From: Microbacterium sp. SORGH_AS_0888
GTDB lineage: Bacteria > Actinomycetota > Actinomycetes > Actinomycetales > Microbacteriaceae
DNA length: 64,000 nt
Direction of reading: 5' to 3'
NCBI RefSeq assembly: GCF_030818905.1
Contig: NZ_JAUTAZ010000001.1
Location: 3,038,001-3,102,000, forward strand
Within the stretch, counting starts at the first letter, position 1, and every line of letters begins with the position of its first letter. The notes below the pieces were generated by a model. It was not told the origin of the DNA, ran no database searches, and saw only the letters and a program-made list of their open reading frames with translations. Both the position numbers and the translations under genes were made by a program. Below, in pieces: positions 23,983 to 35,393 of the stretch.

Positions 23983-26505
23983 ATGATGGATCGCGACCGC
24001 TTCCCCGTCGACCCGTGGCGACTGGTCGAGCGCTCGTTCTCGCTCGAGGACACGGGGGTCACGGAGACCCTCTTCTCCGTCGGGAACGGCTATCTCGGAC
24101 TCCGCGGCAACCACCCCGAGGGGAGGTTCGGACATGAGCAGGGCACGTTCATCAACGGCTTCCACGAGACCTTCCCCATCCGTCACGCCGAGCAGGCATA
24201 CGGCTTCGCCGAGGTCGGGCAGACGATCCTGAACGTGCCCGACGCGAAGGTCATGCGCGTCTACGTCGACGACGAGCCGCTCTCGTTCGACGTCGCCGAC
24301 GTCCTGGAGTACGAGCGTGTGCTCGACATGCGCGAGGGCGTGCTCACCCGTCATCTGGTGTGGTGCACGCCCGCCGGGAAGCGCGTGCGGGTCGAGTACC
24401 GCCGCATGGTGTCGTTCGAGGAGAAGCACCTCTCCGTCATGAGCATCGAGGTCACGGTGCTGAACGCCGACGCCGCGGTCACGATCGACTGCCAGCTCGT
24501 GAACCGCCAGGACGGCGAGGACGTGTACGGCGGCAGCGGCGTCTCGAAGAAGGCCGGCTTCGACCCGCGCAAGGCCGAGCGCCTCGCCGATCGCGTGCTG
24601 CTGCCGCTGGAGTACTGGCAGAGCGGCACCCGCTCGGTGCTGAGCTACCGGGTCGCGCAGTCCGGCATGACGATCGCGGTCGCCGCCGACCACCTCATCG
24701 AGACCGAGAACGAGTTCACCGAGCGCGCCGTGGTCGAGCCCGACATCGCGAAGCAGGCCTTCCGCGTCGAGGCCCGCGCGGGAGTTCCCGTCACCGTGAC
24801 CAAGCTCGCGAGCTACCACACGTCCCGCGGCGTGCCGGCGGGCGAGCTGGTCGACCGCTGCCGCCGCACGCTCGACCGCGCCGAGGAGACCGGGGTCGAC
24901 GAGCTGTTCGCCCGGCAGCGGGCCTGGCTCGACGCGTTCTGGGACCGCTCCGACGTGCGCATCGGCGGTCGCGACGACCTGCAGCAGGCGACCCGGTGGT
25001 GCCTGTTCCAGCTCGCGCAGGCCGCCGCGCGCGCCGACGGCCAGGGCGTGCCCGCCAAGGGCGTCTCGGGCTCGGGCTACAGCGGCCACTACTTCTGGGA
25101 CACCGAGATCTACGTCCTGCCCTTCCTCGCGTACACGACGCCGCAGTGGGCGCGCAACGCGCTGCGGATGCGGGTGCTCATGCTGCCCGCGGCCCGACGG
25201 CGCGCGTTCCAGCTCAACGAGGCGGGCGCGCTGTTCCCGTGGCGCACGATCAACGGCGAGGAGGCCTCCGCCTACTACGCGGCGGGCACCGCGCAGTACC
25301 ACATCAACGCCGACGTCAGCTTCGCCCTCGCGAAGTACGTGCGCGCGACGGGGGACGTCGAGTTCCTCTATCGCGAGGCGGCGGACATCGCGGTCGAGAC
25401 GGCGCGGCTCTGGGCGACGCTGGGCTTCTGGCGCGAGGAGATCGACGGCGAGGACACCTTCCACATCCATGGTGTGACCGGTCCCGACGAGTACACGACG
25501 GTCGTCAACGACAACCTGTTCACGAACGTCATGGCGCGGTTCAACCTGCGATTCGCGGCCCGCACGATCCGCGAGATGCAGATGGACTCGCCCGAGGACT
25601 ACCGGCGGCTGGTGGACCGGCTCAAGCTGGAGCCGGAGGAGGCCGACGAGTGGGAGCGCGCCGCCGAGGCGATGTACATCCCGTTCAGCCCGGCGCTCGG
25701 CATCCACCCGCAGGACGCGGTCTTCCTCGAGCGCGAGATCTGGGACCTCGAGAACACGCCGGACGATCAGCGCCCGCTGCTGCTGCACTTCCACCCGCTC
25801 GTGATCTACCGCTACCAGGTGCTCAAGCAGGCGGATGTCGTGCTGGCGCTGTTCCTGCAGGGCAACCACTTCACGGCAGAGGAGAAGCTGGCCGACTTCG
25901 AGTACTACGACCCGCTGACCACGGGTGACTCGACCCTGTCGGGCGTGGTCCAGTCCATCCTGGCCGCCGAGGTCGGCTACCAGGAGCTCGCCCTGGAGTA
26001 CTTCCTCGACGGCATCTTCGTCGACCTCGCCGACCTGCACCACAACGCCGCGGACGGCGTTCACGTCGCGTCGGCGGGAGGGGTGTGGACCTCGCTCGTG
26101 TGCGGCTTCGGCGGCATGCGCGACCACTTCGGGTCGCTCACCTTCGACCCGCGGCTCCCCGCGGGCTGGCCGGAGCTGGCCTACACCCTCGCCTGGCACG
26201 GCACGCTCCTGCGGATCACGCTGCGCCGCGACGAGATGATCGTGCGGGCGGAGGACGGCGCACCCGTGTCCTTCCGCGTGCGCGGCTCGGAGTACACGGT
26301 GGGCGAGGGCGGCGAGGTCGTCGTGCCGCTCGCGACGCAGGGCCCGGTCCGTCCGGGTCGCCCGACGCTGCGCATGTTCGCCGATGCGCGTCGTGAGGAC
26401 GGCACGCTGCTGTCGGCCTCCGTGCCCACGCTCACGACCTCGCTGCCCGTCGTGACGGGCACGGTCCAGGTCGCGGGGGACGCGGAGGCCCCCCTCGACG
26501 CCTGA
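23983..26505 (+). CDS. Glycoside hydrolase family 65 disaccharide phosphorylase (trehalose/maltose/kojibiose type)
   Basis: 840 residues with the GH65 three-domain layout: N-terminal beta-sandwich (about 1-280), (alpha/alpha)6 catalytic barrel (about 320-700) and small C-terminal domain. The catalytic acid lies in HGVTGPDEYT with Glu503. The phosphate-site region and NHFTAEEKLADFEYYDPLTTGDSTLS also match. Substrate (trehalose, maltose, kojibiose, nigerose) cannot be read by eye. The adjacent beta-phosphoglucomutase-like gene argues for a retaining-to-beta-G1P phosphorylase route. ATG 23983 or 23986 are equivalent starts. Confidence 0.88.
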   Translation: MMDRDRFPVDPWRLVERSFSLEDTGVTETLFSVGNGYLGLRGNHPEGRFGHEQGTFINGFHETFPIRHAEQAYGFAEVGQTILNVPDAKVMRVYVDDEPLSFDVADVLEYERVLDMREGVLTRHLVWCTPAGKRVRVEYRRMVSFEEKHLSVMSIEVTVLNADAAVTIDCQLVNRQDGEDVYGGSGVSKKAGFDPRKAERLADRVLLPLEYWQSGTRSVLSYRVAQSGMTIAVAADHLIETENEFTERAVVEPDIAKQAFRVEARAGVPVTVTKLASYHTSRGVPAGELVDRCRRTLDRAEETGVDELFARQRAWLDAFWDRSDVRIGGRDDLQQATRWCLFQLAQAAARADGQGVPAKGVSGSGYSGHYFWDTEIYVLPFLAYTTPQWARNALRMRVLMLPAARRRAFQLNEAGALFPWRTINGEEASAYYAAGTAQYHINADVSFALAKYVRATGDVEFLYREAADIAVETARLWATLGFWREEIDGEDTFHIHGVTGPDEYTTVVNDNLFTNVMARFNLRFAARTIREMQMDSPEDYRRLVDRLKLEPEEADEWERAAEAMYIPFSPALGIHPQDAVFLEREIWDLENTPDDQRPLLLHFHPLVIYRYQVLKQADVVLALFLQGNHFTAEEKLADFEYYDPLTTGDSTLSGVVQSILAAEVGYQELALEYFLDGIFVDLADLHHNAADGVHVASAGGVWTSLVCGFGGMRDHFGSLTFDPRLPAGWPELAYTLAWHGTLLRITLRRDEMIVRAEDGAPVSFRVRGSEYTVGEGGEVVVPLATQGPVRPGRPTLRMFADARREDGTLLSASVPTLTTSLPVVTGTVQVAGDAEAPLDA

Positions 26506-26568
26506 GCGCGCGGCGGGGGCTCCGCGCGGGGCGGGACCGACGGCGGGCGCGATGTCGGCCGTCACGCG

Positions 26569-26574
26569 TAGGCT
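26569..26574 (+). promoter_or_regulatory. -10 box for leaderless dnaX
   Basis: TAGGCT exactly six bases before GTG 26581, with no Shine-Dalgarno sequence between them. Confidence 0.6.
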
Positions 26575-26580
26575 GTCTCC

Positions 26581-28680
26581 GTGACCGCAGCCCTCTACCG
26601 CCGCTACCGCCCCGAGGCGTTCGGCGAGATGATCGGCCAGTCGCAGGTGACCGATCCCCTCATGACGGCGCTGCGCGCCGACCGCATCGGGCACGCCTAC
26701 CTGTTCTCGGGCCCTCGCGGCTGCGGCAAGACCACCTCGGCGCGCATCCTCGCCCGCTGCCTCAACTGCGCGGCGGGCCCGACCGACACCCCCTGCGGCG
26801 TGTGCGACAGCTGTGTCGAGCTGGGGCGCGGCGGCGGCGGGTCGCTCGACGTCGTCGAGATCGACGCGGCGAGCCACAACGGCGTCGACGATGCGCGAGA
26901 CCTCCGTGAGCGGGCGATCTTCGCGCCGGCGCGCGATCGGTTCAAGATCTTCATCCTCGACGAGGCGCACATGGTCACCCCGCAGGGGTTCAATGCGCTG
27001 CTGAAGCTCGTCGAGGAGCCCCCCGAGCACGTCAAGTTCATCTTCGCCACGACCGAGCCCGAGAAGGTCATCGGCACCATCCGCTCGCGCACGCACCACT
27101 ACCCGTTCCGGCTCGTGCCGCCGGCCGCGATGCTCGAGTACGTGCAGCAGCTGTGCGAGCAGGAGGGCGTGCAGGTCGAGGCGGGCGTGCTGCCGCTCGT
27201 CGTCCGCGCCGGCGGCGGGTCCCCGCGCGACACCCTCTCGCTGCTCGACCAGCTCATCGCGGGCTCCGAGGGGCCGTTGGTCGCCTACGAGCGGGCGGTC
27301 GCGCTCCTCGGCTACACGCACGGCGAGCTGCTCGACGCGATCGTCGACGCCCTGGGCGACCGGGATGCGGCGGCCGCCTTCGCGGCCATCGACCGGGTCG
27401 TGCAGACGGGCCAGGATCCGCGTCGCTTCATCGAAGACCTGCTGGAACGGCTCCGCGATCTGATCGTGGTCGCCGCGACGGGTGACGGAGCGTCCGCCGT
27501 GCTGCGCGGCATCCCCGTCGACGAGCTTGGCCGGATGTCGCGGCAGGCGGGCGTGTTCGGCGCCGACCGACTCTCGCGCACGGCCGACATCGTCGTCGCG
27601 GCCCTCGACGAGATGACCGGTGCCACCTCGCCGCGGCTGCAGCTCGAGCTCATGGTCGCGCGCGTGCTCGCCCACACCGCAGAGGCTCCCGCGGTCGCGC
27701 CGGCGCCGCCCGCCGCGTCGAGCACGCCGCGAGCCGACGGCCCCGCCGCGCCGGCAGCCCCCGCCGCCACATCCTCGGTCGCCGCGCCCTCGCCCCCCGT
27801 CGCCGCGCCCTCGCCCGCCGCCCCGGCCGCGGCTCCGCCGGCCGCGGCGCCGCCCGTCGAGGTGCCGGCGGGGCCCGTGACCCTTCAGCGGCTGCGAGAC
27901 TCCTGGACCGAGGTGATGGCCCGGCTCGAGCAGCTCAGCCGCACGTCCTGGCTCATCGCGGTCAACGCGCGCGCCACCGCACTCGAGGGCGACGTCCTGA
28001 CCCTCGCCTTCCCGACGGCAGCCGACGTCGCGGCCTTCAAGCGCCGTGCCGCGGGCCAGGGCCCGAGCGAAGACCTCCGGCAGGCGATCCAGTCGGTGCT
28101 CGGCATCCGCGTCAAGTACATCGCCCGGCACGACGCCGACGACGCGCCCGGCGGAGGCGGCAGCGCCGTCCCGCCGTCGTCGGGGCCCGCGCCGAGCGCT
28201 CCTGCGGCTCCGGTTGCGCCCCCATCCGGCTCCGGCGCGCCCGCCGCGCCCGCCGCACCGCGCCCGTCCGCTCCTGCGCCGTCGGCTCCGGTCGCCTCGG
28301 CGCCCGTCACGGAGTGGGCCGTCGCCGCCATCCCGACGACCTCGTCGGACGAGCCCGGACCCGCCGCCGCCCTCGCACAGCTCGCCGTCGACGACGAGCC
28401 CGAGGAGGCGGCATCCGCGACCGCGCGCGTCGCGACGCTCTCGCCGCCGCGGGAGGGCGAGGTGCTGCCGCCGGCCGAGGTCGTTCCCGCCTCCGATGAC
28501 GACGACGAGAGCGAGCAGCTCGACGTCGTCGATCCGCCGCAGGCGCCCCCGGTCGTGCCGCAGCCCGTCCGCAGCGCCCCCGGCGCGCCGCAGCGCTACG
28601 GCGAGGCGGTCGTGCGGCAGATGCTCGGCGCGCGCTTCGTCCGTGAGGAGCCCTACGAGCCGAAGGCGACCTTCCACTGA
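26581..28680 (+). CDS. dnaX: DNA polymerase III subunit gamma/tau
   Basis: 699 residues. AAA+ clamp-loader part: [14 protein letters not shown] start, Walker [22 protein letters not shown] (about 43-63), zinc-binding Cys set with CGVCDSC, Walker [10 protein letters not shown] and sensor FATTEPEKV. Domain III follows to about 365. Then come two Ala/Pro-rich linkers around a folded segment (about 440-520, [13 protein letters not shown] onward) that resembles the tau C-terminal region. It loads the beta clamp and couples polymerase to helicase. I see no slippery A-rich frameshift site for a separate gamma form. recR overlaps its stop. Confidence 0.93.
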   Translation: MTAALYRRYRPEAFGEMIGQSQVTDPLMTALRADRIGHAYLFSGPRGCGKTTSARILARCLNCAAGPTDTPCGVCDSCVELGRGGGGSLDVVEIDAASHNGVDDARDLRERAIFAPARDRFKIFILDEAHMVTPQGFNALLKLVEEPPEHVKFIFATTEPEKVIGTIRSRTHHYPFRLVPPAAMLEYVQQLCEQEGVQVEAGVLPLVVRAGGGSPRDTLSLLDQLIAGSEGPLVAYERAVALLGYTHGELLDAIVDALGDRDAAAAFAAIDRVVQTGQDPRRFIEDLLERLRDLIVVAATGDGASAVLRGIPVDELGRMSRQAGVFGADRLSRTADIVVAALDEMTGATSPRLQLELMVARVLAHTAEAPAVAPAPPAASSTPRADGPAAPAAPAATSSVAAPSPPVAAPSPAAPAAAPPAAAPPVEVPAGPVTLQRLRDSWTEVMARLEQLSRTSWLIAVNARATALEGDVLTLAFPTAADVAAFKRRAAGQGPSEDLRQAIQSVLGIRVKYIARHDADDAPGGGGSAVPPSSGPAPSAPAAPVAPPSGSGAPAAPAAPRPSAPAPSAPVASAPVTEWAVAAIPTTSSDEPGPAAALAQLAVDDEPEEAASATARVATLSPPREGEVLPPAEVVPASDDDDESEQLDVVDPPQAPPVVPQPVRSAPGAPQRYGEAVVRQMLGARFVREEPYEPKATFH

Positions 28681-29273
28681 TGTACGACGGCATCGTCCAA
28701 GAGCTCATCGACGAATTCGGCCGGCTCCCGGGCATCGGACCCAAGTCGGCGCAGCGCATCACGTTCCACATCCTGCAGACGCCGAACTTCGACGTGTCGC
28801 GGCTCGCGCACCTCCTCGGAGACGTGCGCGACAAGGTGCGTTTCTGCGAGGTGTGCGGCAACGTCTCCGAGCAGGACCGCTGCGCCATCTGCCGCGATCC
28901 CCGTCGCGACCCGACCCTCATCTGCGTCGTCGAGGACGCCAAGGACGTCGCCGCGATCGAGCGCACGCGAGAGTTCCGCGGGCTGTACCACGTGCTGGGC
29001 GGCGCGATCAGCCCGATCGCCGGCATCGGACCCGACGATCTGCGCATCGCCCAGCTCATGCAGCGGCTCGCCGACGGCACGGTCGTCGAGGTCATCCTCG
29101 CGACCAACCCGAACCTCGAGGGCGAGGCCACGTCCACCTACCTCAGCCGGCTGCTCACGACCCTGTCGATCAAGGTCACCCGCCTCGCCTCCGGGCTCCC
29201 GGTGGGCGGCGATCTGGAGTACGCCGACGAGGTCACGCTGGGACGCGCCTTCGAGGGACGTCGCACGGTCTGA
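28680..29273 (+). CDS. recR: Recombination protein RecR
   Basis: 197 residues. Helix-hairpin-helix [20 protein letters not shown] (about 11-30), a C4 zinc finger [16 protein letters not shown] (about 57-72) and a Toprim domain from [15 protein letters not shown] with [17 protein letters not shown] near 103. It works with RecF/RecO to load RecA at gaps. ATG 28680 overlaps the dnaX stop by one base; the dnaX-recR pair is a widely conserved operon. Confidence 0.94.
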   Translation: MYDGIVQELIDEFGRLPGIGPKSAQRITFHILQTPNFDVSRLAHLLGDVRDKVRFCEVCGNVSEQDRCAICRDPRRDPTLICVVEDAKDVAAIERTREFRGLYHVLGGAISPIAGIGPDDLRIAQLMQRLADGTVVEVILATNPNLEGEATSTYLSRLLTTLSIKVTRLASGLPVGGDLEYADEVTLGRAFEGRRTV

Positions 29274-29282
29274 CCCTCGGGG

Positions 29283-29771
29283 TCAGCGCAGCACCTCGAC
29301 GAGGACCACCCAGGACACCATGAGCGCGGCGGCGATCGCGGCCAGCGCCCCGATCGCGAAGACGACGAGACCGAACGGCGCGCCCGCGAGCAGCAGCACC
29401 CCGCCGACCAGGTAGACCAGCGGCGGAGCGAACGCGAGAGCGGCCTTGACCGGCCGCGCCCGGTTCTCCGGATGACGGCTCTGATACACCCGCACCGTGG
29501 TCGAGGCGGCGAAGGCGGCGCCGATGAGAGCCAGCGTTGCGCCGACGGCCCCGTAGACGACGGGCGTCAGGTCGGGGATGAGGCCCACCGTGCACACCGA
29601 GATCGCCAGGACGAGCCCGGTGATCGCGCTCGCGAGGCGCGAGGTGAGGGCGGTCTCCTTGACGATCTGGGTGATGTTGATCGTCGCCGCCACGATCACC
29701 AGACCCGCCAGCGCCGCCGTCGCGCCGAGCATCGCGACGTTGAAGTCGCTCCACTTCTCGATCACGTCCAC
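29283..29771 (-). CDS. Hypothetical four-helix membrane protein
   Basis: 162 residues, not recognised as a named family. Predicted membrane segments are at about 10-33, 43-65, 72-92 and 110-155 (the last stretch probably two helices). A short polar loop with [12 protein letters not shown] sits near 95-108. There are no motifs for transport or catalysis. It is convergent with recR and divergent from lysC, so it forms its own transcription unit. Confidence 0.7.
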   Translation of the reverse strand: MDVIEKWSDFNVAMLGATAALAGLVIVAATINITQIVKETALTSRLASAITGLVLAISVCTVGLIPDLTPVVYGAVGATLALIGAAFAASTTVRVYQSRHPENRARPVKAALAFAPPLVYLVGGVLLLAGAPFGLVVFAIGALAAIAAALMVSWVVLVEVLR

Positions 29772-29828
29772 GGGGCGATGCTATCGCCGCGCTGCATCCG
29801 TATGGCGGGCGAGGCATACGGTCGCGCA

Positions 29829-29834
29829 TAAGAT
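29829..29834 (+). promoter_or_regulatory. Possible -10 box for lysC
   Basis: TAAGAT about 50 bases before GTG 29885, leaving a short leader with a GGGGAGTT-type ribosome-binding site. Confidence 0.45.
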
Positions 29835-29884
29835 GGACGGTTGGATGCGGCATCCTCGCGTCCGTCATCCCGGGGAGTTCCAAC

Positions 29885-31168
29885 GTGGCGTTGATCGTGC
29901 AGAAGTACGGCGGTTCGTCGGTCGCCGACGCGGAGAGCATCAAACGGGTCGCGAAGCGCATCGTCGACACCCGCCGCGCGGGTCACGACGTCGTCGTCGC
30001 CGTCTCCGCGATGGGCGACACGACCGACGAGCTGCTGGAGCTCGCGAACGAGGTCGCGCCGATCCCGGCCCCGCGTGAGCTCGACATGCTGCTCAGCTCG
30101 GGGGAGCGCATCTCGATGGCGCTGCTCGCGATGGCGATCCACTCGATGGGCTTCGAGGCGCGGTCGTTCACCGGCAGCCAGGCCGGCATGATCACGGATG
30201 CGACCCACGGCGCCGCGCGGATCGTCGATGTCACCCCCATCCGGCTGCGCGAGGCGCTCGACGAGGGCGCGATCGTCATCGTCGCCGGCTTCCAGGGGTT
30301 CAACCGCGACACCCGTGACATCACGACGCTCGGACGAGGCGGCTCCGACACGACCGCGGTGGCCCTCGCCGCCGCGCTGAAGGCCGACGTCTGCGAGATC
30401 TACAGCGATGTGGACGGCGTGTTCACCGCCGATCCCCGCGTCGTCCCGCGCGCGCGGAAGCTCGCGCACGTCTCCAGCGAGGAGATGCTCGAGCTCGCCG
30501 CCAACGGCGCCAAGGTCCTCTACATCCGCGCCGTCGAGTACGCGCGTCGCCACGGCGTGCTCATCCACGCCCGCTCCACGTTCAGCTCCGGTGAGGGCAC
30601 GTGGGTCGGGCCCGGCGCGCATCCCGAACTCGCATCCGAGGGAGACCACATGGAAGAGCCGATCGTCGCCGGGGTCGCCACCGACCTCAGCCAGGCCAAG
30701 ATCACCGTCATCGGTGTGCCGGACGTGCCCGGGAAGGCCGCCGAGATCTTCACGATCGTCGCGCGCTCGGGCGCGAACGTCGACATGATCGTGCAGAACG
30801 TGTCGGCCGCGGCCACGGCCCGCACCGACATCTCCTTCACGCTGCCCAAGACGGACTCCACGCCCGCGCTGAAGGCCCTCGCCGCCGTGCAGGCCGAGAT
30901 CGGGTTCGAGAGCCTCGTGCACGACGACCAGATCGGCAAGCTGTCGGTCGTGGGCGCCGGCATGCGCTCGCACTCCGGGGTGTCCGCGACACTGTTCGAG
31001 GCGCTGTCGACCGCCGGCATCAACATCGAGATGATCTCGACGAGCGAGATCCGGATCTCGGTCGTGGTGCGCGCCGCCGACATCGCCGAGGCCGCGCGCG
31101 TCGTGCACACCGCCTACGGCCTCGACGGCGACACCGACGCGACGGTCTACGCCGGCACCGGCCGCTGA
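29885..31168 (+). CDS. lysC: Aspartate kinase (alpha subunit, with in-frame beta start)
   Basis: 427 residues. The kinase domain starts [20 protein letters not shown] (about 4-23), and [27 protein letters not shown] near 137-163 carries the substrate and ATP motifs. Two ACT domains follow from about residue 265 ([17 protein letters not shown] type). It phosphorylates aspartate, opening the lysine, threonine and methionine pathway, and ACT domains allow feedback inhibition. asd lies downstream, 137 bp away. Codon 256 is an ATG with its own ribosome-binding site, which gives the separate regulatory subunit (see 30650). Confidence 0.94.
   Translation: MALIVQKYGGSSVADAESIKRVAKRIVDTRRAGHDVVVAVSAMGDTTDELLELANEVAPIPAPRELDMLLSSGERISMALLAMAIHSMGFEARSFTGSQAGMITDATHGAARIVDVTPIRLREALDEGAIVIVAGFQGFNRDTRDITTLGRGGSDTTAVALAAALKADVCEIYSDVDGVFTADPRVVPRARKLAHVSSEEMLELAANGAKVLYIRAVEYARRHGVLIHARSTFSSGEGTWVGPGAHPELASEGDHMEEPIVAGVATDLSQAKITVIGVPDVPGKAAEIFTIVARSGANVDMIVQNVSAAATARTDISFTLPKTDSTPALKALAAVQAEIGFESLVHDDQIGKLSVVGAGMRSHSGVSATLFEALSTAGINIEMISTSEIRISVVVRAADIAEAARVVHTAYGLDGDTDATVYAGTGR
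30650..31168 (+). CDS. Aspartate kinase beta (regulatory) subunit, internal in-frame start
   Basis: ATG 30650 begins [17 protein letters not shown], inside lysC, and is preceded at the right distance by GAGGGAG (30638-30644). The product would be 172 residues, the two ACT domains only. In Corynebacterium glutamicum the lysC beta subunit starts at the equivalent MEE-type Met and has the same length, so an alpha2-beta2 enzyme is likely here too. Confidence 0.75.
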   Translation: MEEPIVAGVATDLSQAKITVIGVPDVPGKAAEIFTIVARSGANVDMIVQNVSAAATARTDISFTLPKTDSTPALKALAAVQAEIGFESLVHDDQIGKLSVVGAGMRSHSGVSATLFEALSTAGINIEMISTSEIRISVVVRAADIAEAARVVHTAYGLDGDTDATVYAGTGR

Positions 31169-31197
31169 GCCGCTTCCGCACGCGCATGACGCGGTGA

Positions 31198-32376
<1,179 letters not shown>

Positions 32377-32457
32377 GCGGGTTCACCGCCGGTCAAGAAT
32401 CCTGGTTGTTGCCTTCCGGACGTCCCCCCGGGCGGAAGCGGCTGCCCTCACGAGAAC

Positions 32458-32463
32458 TAGAAT
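32458..32463 (+). promoter_or_regulatory. -10 box for leaderless mqo
   Basis: TAGAAT exactly six bases before GTG 32470, with no Shine-Dalgarno sequence. Confidence 0.62.
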
Positions 32464-32469
32464 CGTCGG

Positions 32470-33918
32470 GTGAGTGAAACCTACGATGTCGTTCTGATCG
32501 GCGGCGGGATCATGAGCGCCACCCTCGGCACTTTCCTGCAGCAGCTGCAGCCGGACTGGAAGATCGCCGTCTTCGAGCGGCTGGGCGAGGTCGCGGCGGA
32601 GAGCTCGAACGCGTGGAACAACGCGGGGACCGGGCACTCCGCCCTCTGCGAGCTGAACTACATGCCCGACCCGAACGACCCGTCCAAGGCCGTCGCGATC
32701 AACGAGCAGTTCCAGCAGAGCCGGCAGTTCTGGGCATCGCTCGTCGACGCCGGCATCCTCGACGAGCCCTCGACGTTCATCAACTCCGCGCCGCACATGA
32801 CCTTCGTCCGCGGGCAGAAGGATGTCGACTACCTTCGCAAGCGCTACGAGACGCTCAAGAACCAGGCGCTCTTCGACACGATCGAGTACTCCGAGGACTC
32901 GCGCGTCATCCACCAGTGGGCGCCGCTGCTCATGGAGAAGCGCCGCAAGGCGGACGAGCCGTTCGCGGCGACGCGCGTGTCCGGCGGCACGGACGTCGAC
33001 TTCGGGGCCCTCACCCGGCAGCTCGTCGCGGCGCTCGAAGAGCGCGGCGCCGACGTTCTCCTCGACACCGAGGTGAAGAGCTTGAAGCGGCAGGACGACG
33101 GCACCTGGCGCGTCGGCTTCCGGCGCCGCATCGGCGGCTCGCCGGGACGCATCAGCGCGCGTTTCGTCTTCGTGGGGGCGGGCGGCTGGGCGATCAAGCT
33201 CCTGCAGCGGTCCGGCATCCCCGAGATCAAGGGCTTCGGCGTCTTCCCGATCGGTGGGCAGTGGCTGAAGACGAGCGATCCGGCCATCGTCGCCCGCCAC
33301 AAGGCCAAGGTGTACTCGCAGGCGGCGATCGGTGCCCCGCCGATGTCGGTGCCGCACCTCGACACCCGGGTGGTCGACGGCGAGCCCTCCCTCCTGTTCG
33401 GCCCGTTCGCGACCTTCAGCCCCAAGTTCCTGAAGAAGGGACGCATGTGGGACATCGTCTCCCAGGTGCGGTTCTCGAACATCGGCAGCATGCTCAAGGT
33501 GGCCGTCACGAACCTGGACCTCGTGAAGTACCTCGTCTCCGAGCTGCTGAAGTCGCACAAGCGCAAGATCGACAGCCTTCGGGAGTTCATGCCGACCGCC
33601 GAGGCGGGCGACTGGGAGCTCCTGAACGCCGGACAGCGTGCGCAGGTGATGAAGGGCGGCAAGCTCCAGTTCGGCACCGAGGTCGTCGCCTCCGCCGACG
33701 GCTCCATCGCGGGCCTGCTCGGCGCCTCGCCGGGGGCCTCGACGGCCGTGTCGATCATGCTGGGGCTGCTCAAGACCTGCTTCCCGGACCGCATCGCGGA
33801 GTGGGAGCCCCGGCTCACCGAGCTCATCCCGACGTACGGCACGACGCTGAACGCCGATCCGGCGCGTGCGCACGAGGTCATCGCGCGCACGGCCGAAGAG
33901 CTGCACATCCCCGCCTGA
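32470..33918 (+). CDS. mqo: Malate:quinone oxidoreductase
   Basis: 482 residues, near the usual 490-500. The FAD motif VVLIGGGIMSATLGTFL lies at about 7-23, followed by ESSNAWNNAGTGHSALCELNYMP near 50-72, a signature of MQO proteins. GGTDVDFGALTRQL and LLGASPGASTAVSIML follow, the latter being the C-terminal FAD contact. It is a peripheral membrane flavoprotein that oxidises malate to oxaloacetate and reduces menaquinone. Translation starts at GTG 32470 behind a leaderless-type promoter. tdk follows after 12 bp. Confidence 0.94.
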   Translation: MSETYDVVLIGGGIMSATLGTFLQQLQPDWKIAVFERLGEVAAESSNAWNNAGTGHSALCELNYMPDPNDPSKAVAINEQFQQSRQFWASLVDAGILDEPSTFINSAPHMTFVRGQKDVDYLRKRYETLKNQALFDTIEYSEDSRVIHQWAPLLMEKRRKADEPFAATRVSGGTDVDFGALTRQLVAALEERGADVLLDTEVKSLKRQDDGTWRVGFRRRIGGSPGRISARFVFVGAGGWAIKLLQRSGIPEIKGFGVFPIGGQWLKTSDPAIVARHKAKVYSQAAIGAPPMSVPHLDTRVVDGEPSLLFGPFATFSPKFLKKGRMWDIVSQVRFSNIGSMLKVAVTNLDLVKYLVSELLKSHKRKIDSLREFMPTAEAGDWELLNAGQRAQVMKGGKLQFGTEVVASADGSIAGLLGASPGASTAVSIMLGLLKTCFPDRIAEWEPRLTELIPTYGTTLNADPARAHEVIARTAEELHIPA

Positions 33919-33930
33919 GCGGCGACCGTC

Positions 33931-34536
33931 GTGGCCAAGCTCTACTTCCGCTACGGCGCGATGAACTCGGGCAAGTCGACGGCGCTGCTGCAGGCCGCGT
34001 ACAACTACGAGGAGCGCGGTCAGCACGTGCTGCTCGCCAAGCCCGCGCTCGACACGAAGGGCGCCGAGCGCATCGCCTCGCGCCTGGGCGTCGAGCGGGA
34101 CGTCGACGTGCTCATCCACGCCGACGACGACGTCCGCGCGCTCGTGACGGCGGAGCGCGACCGCATGCGGGATGCCGGGAACGACCTCGCATGCCTGCTC
34201 GTGGACGAGGTGCAGTTCTTCTCGGCCGAGCAGGTCGATCAGCTGCTGGCGATCGCGGTCCTCGACCGCATCCCCGTCCTCGCCTACGGCATCCGCACCG
34301 ACTTCCGCACCCGGGCGTTCCCCGGCTCGGCGCGGCTGCTGGAGGTGGCCCACAGCCTCGAGGAGCTGAAGACGATCTGCCGCTGCGGTCGGAAGGCGAT
34401 CTTCAACGCGCGTCTGGTGGGCGGACGCTTCGTCTTCGACGGCGATCAGGTCGCGATCGACGAGCTGAGCGCCGACACCGTCACCTACGAGTCGATGTGT
34501 GCCGAGTGCTATCTGCGCGAGGCGGGCGCCGCCTGA
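33931..34536 (+). CDS. tdk: Thymidine kinase
   Basis: 201 residues. P-loop GAMNSGKST (9-17), Walker B LLVDEVQFFS near 89-98, lasso/zinc region CRCGRKAIFNARLVGGRF near 150 and CAEC near 192 (four-Cys zinc site). It phosphorylates thymidine in the dNTP salvage pathway. GTG 33931 lies 12 bp after mqo. It is convergent with the DUF1295 gene, the two stop codons touching (TGATCA). Confidence 0.92.
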   Translation: MAKLYFRYGAMNSGKSTALLQAAYNYEERGQHVLLAKPALDTKGAERIASRLGVERDVDVLIHADDDVRALVTAERDRMRDAGNDLACLLVDEVQFFSAEQVDQLLAIAVLDRIPVLAYGIRTDFRTRAFPGSARLLEVAHSLEELKTICRCGRKAIFNARLVGGRFVFDGDQVAIDELSADTVTYESMCAECYLREAGAA

Positions 34537-35373
34537 TCAGGCGTGCGGTCGACGCCGGCGCGGCGGCAGCGGCACGAGCATCGAGGTCGACCGCTGATAC
34601 TCGGCATAGGCCGGGTACCTGCTCGCCGAGATCGACTCGGTGAAGACGGTCGAGCCGATGAAGAGCGCGGTCAGCAGCGCCGCTCCGGCGATCGACCAGT
34701 TCAGCACGCCGCCGACGACGCCGAGCCCGGATGCCGCGACCGCCCCGAGCGCGTAGAACGCCCACCACTGCGCCTGCTCGAAGAAGAAGTTGGGATGGCG
34801 GCTGTAGCGGAAGAGGCCGGTCGTGAGGAAGCCGGGTTCCAGCGTCCCGCCGGCGCGCTGCTTGGCGCGGTGGAAGTCCCACTGCTGTTGGTCGGCCGTG
34901 AGCTCGCCGACCAGGAAGGCGACGAACAGCAGCGACCAGACGACGTCCCACGCGCCGAAGGGCGTCGGATGCTGGAGGGCGACGAAGGCCGGCAGCGTGA
35001 TGAGCACGAGCAGCGCGTTCTGATACAGCACGATGAAGAACACGTTGAACAGCTGGAACTGCCACGGCGTCATGCGGCCGCGCAGGATCGCCCAGCGGTA
35101 GTCCTCCACCCCGGCGTAGCCGCCCTTGCGGGCGAAGTTGGCCGTGAGGCGGGCACCCCAGAGGGTGACGAGGACGGCCATCACGACCAGGCGCGTCGCA
35201 TCCACCCCCGCGCCGATCGCGAACCCCGCGAAGATCCAGACGTACACGACCGGGACGATCGACCAGATGCGGTCGACCCAGGAGGTGTCCTTCGTGATGA
35301 GCGAGAGCACCCAGCAGGCGACGCACGTCGCCGCGGCGACGGCGATCACGGCGGTGAGCGCGGCGAGGTCCAT
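34537..35373 (-). CDS. DUF1295 membrane protein (steroid 5-alpha reductase-like)
   Basis: 278 residues with about seven hydrophobic segments. The hallmark FRYSRHPNFFFEQAQWWAFY near 190-210 is the C-terminal NADPH-binding motif of the DUF1295/isoprenylcysteine methyltransferase-like fold, and WVDRIWSIVPVVY near 31 and LTANFARKGGYAGVEDYRW near 80 are typical of DUF1295. Physiological substrate is unknown. Confidence 0.86.
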   Translation of the reverse strand: MDLAALTAVIAVAAATCVACWVLSLITKDTSWVDRIWSIVPVVYVWIFAGFAIGAGVDATRLVVMAVLVTLWGARLTANFARKGGYAGVEDYRWAILRGRMTPWQFQLFNVFFIVLYQNALLVLITLPAFVALQHPTPFGAWDVVWSLLFVAFLVGELTADQQQWDFHRAKQRAGGTLEPGFLTTGLFRYSRHPNFFFEQAQWWAFYALGAVAASGLGVVGGVLNWSIAGAALLTALFIGSTVFTESISASRYPAYAEYQRSTSMLVPLPPRRRRPHA

Positions 35374-35393
35374 GCTCGCCAGGCTACCGCCGT

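Noticed and set aside
23167..28677. Very long open reverse-strand frame (over 1800 codons) across the GH65 and dnaX genes
   Set aside because: Antisense of two strongly supported genes in GC-rich DNA; its translation is low-complexity Arg/Ala/Val without domains.
26581..28680. Programmed frameshift in dnaX for a gamma form
   Set aside because: No A-rich slippery sequence or following hairpin in the expected region.
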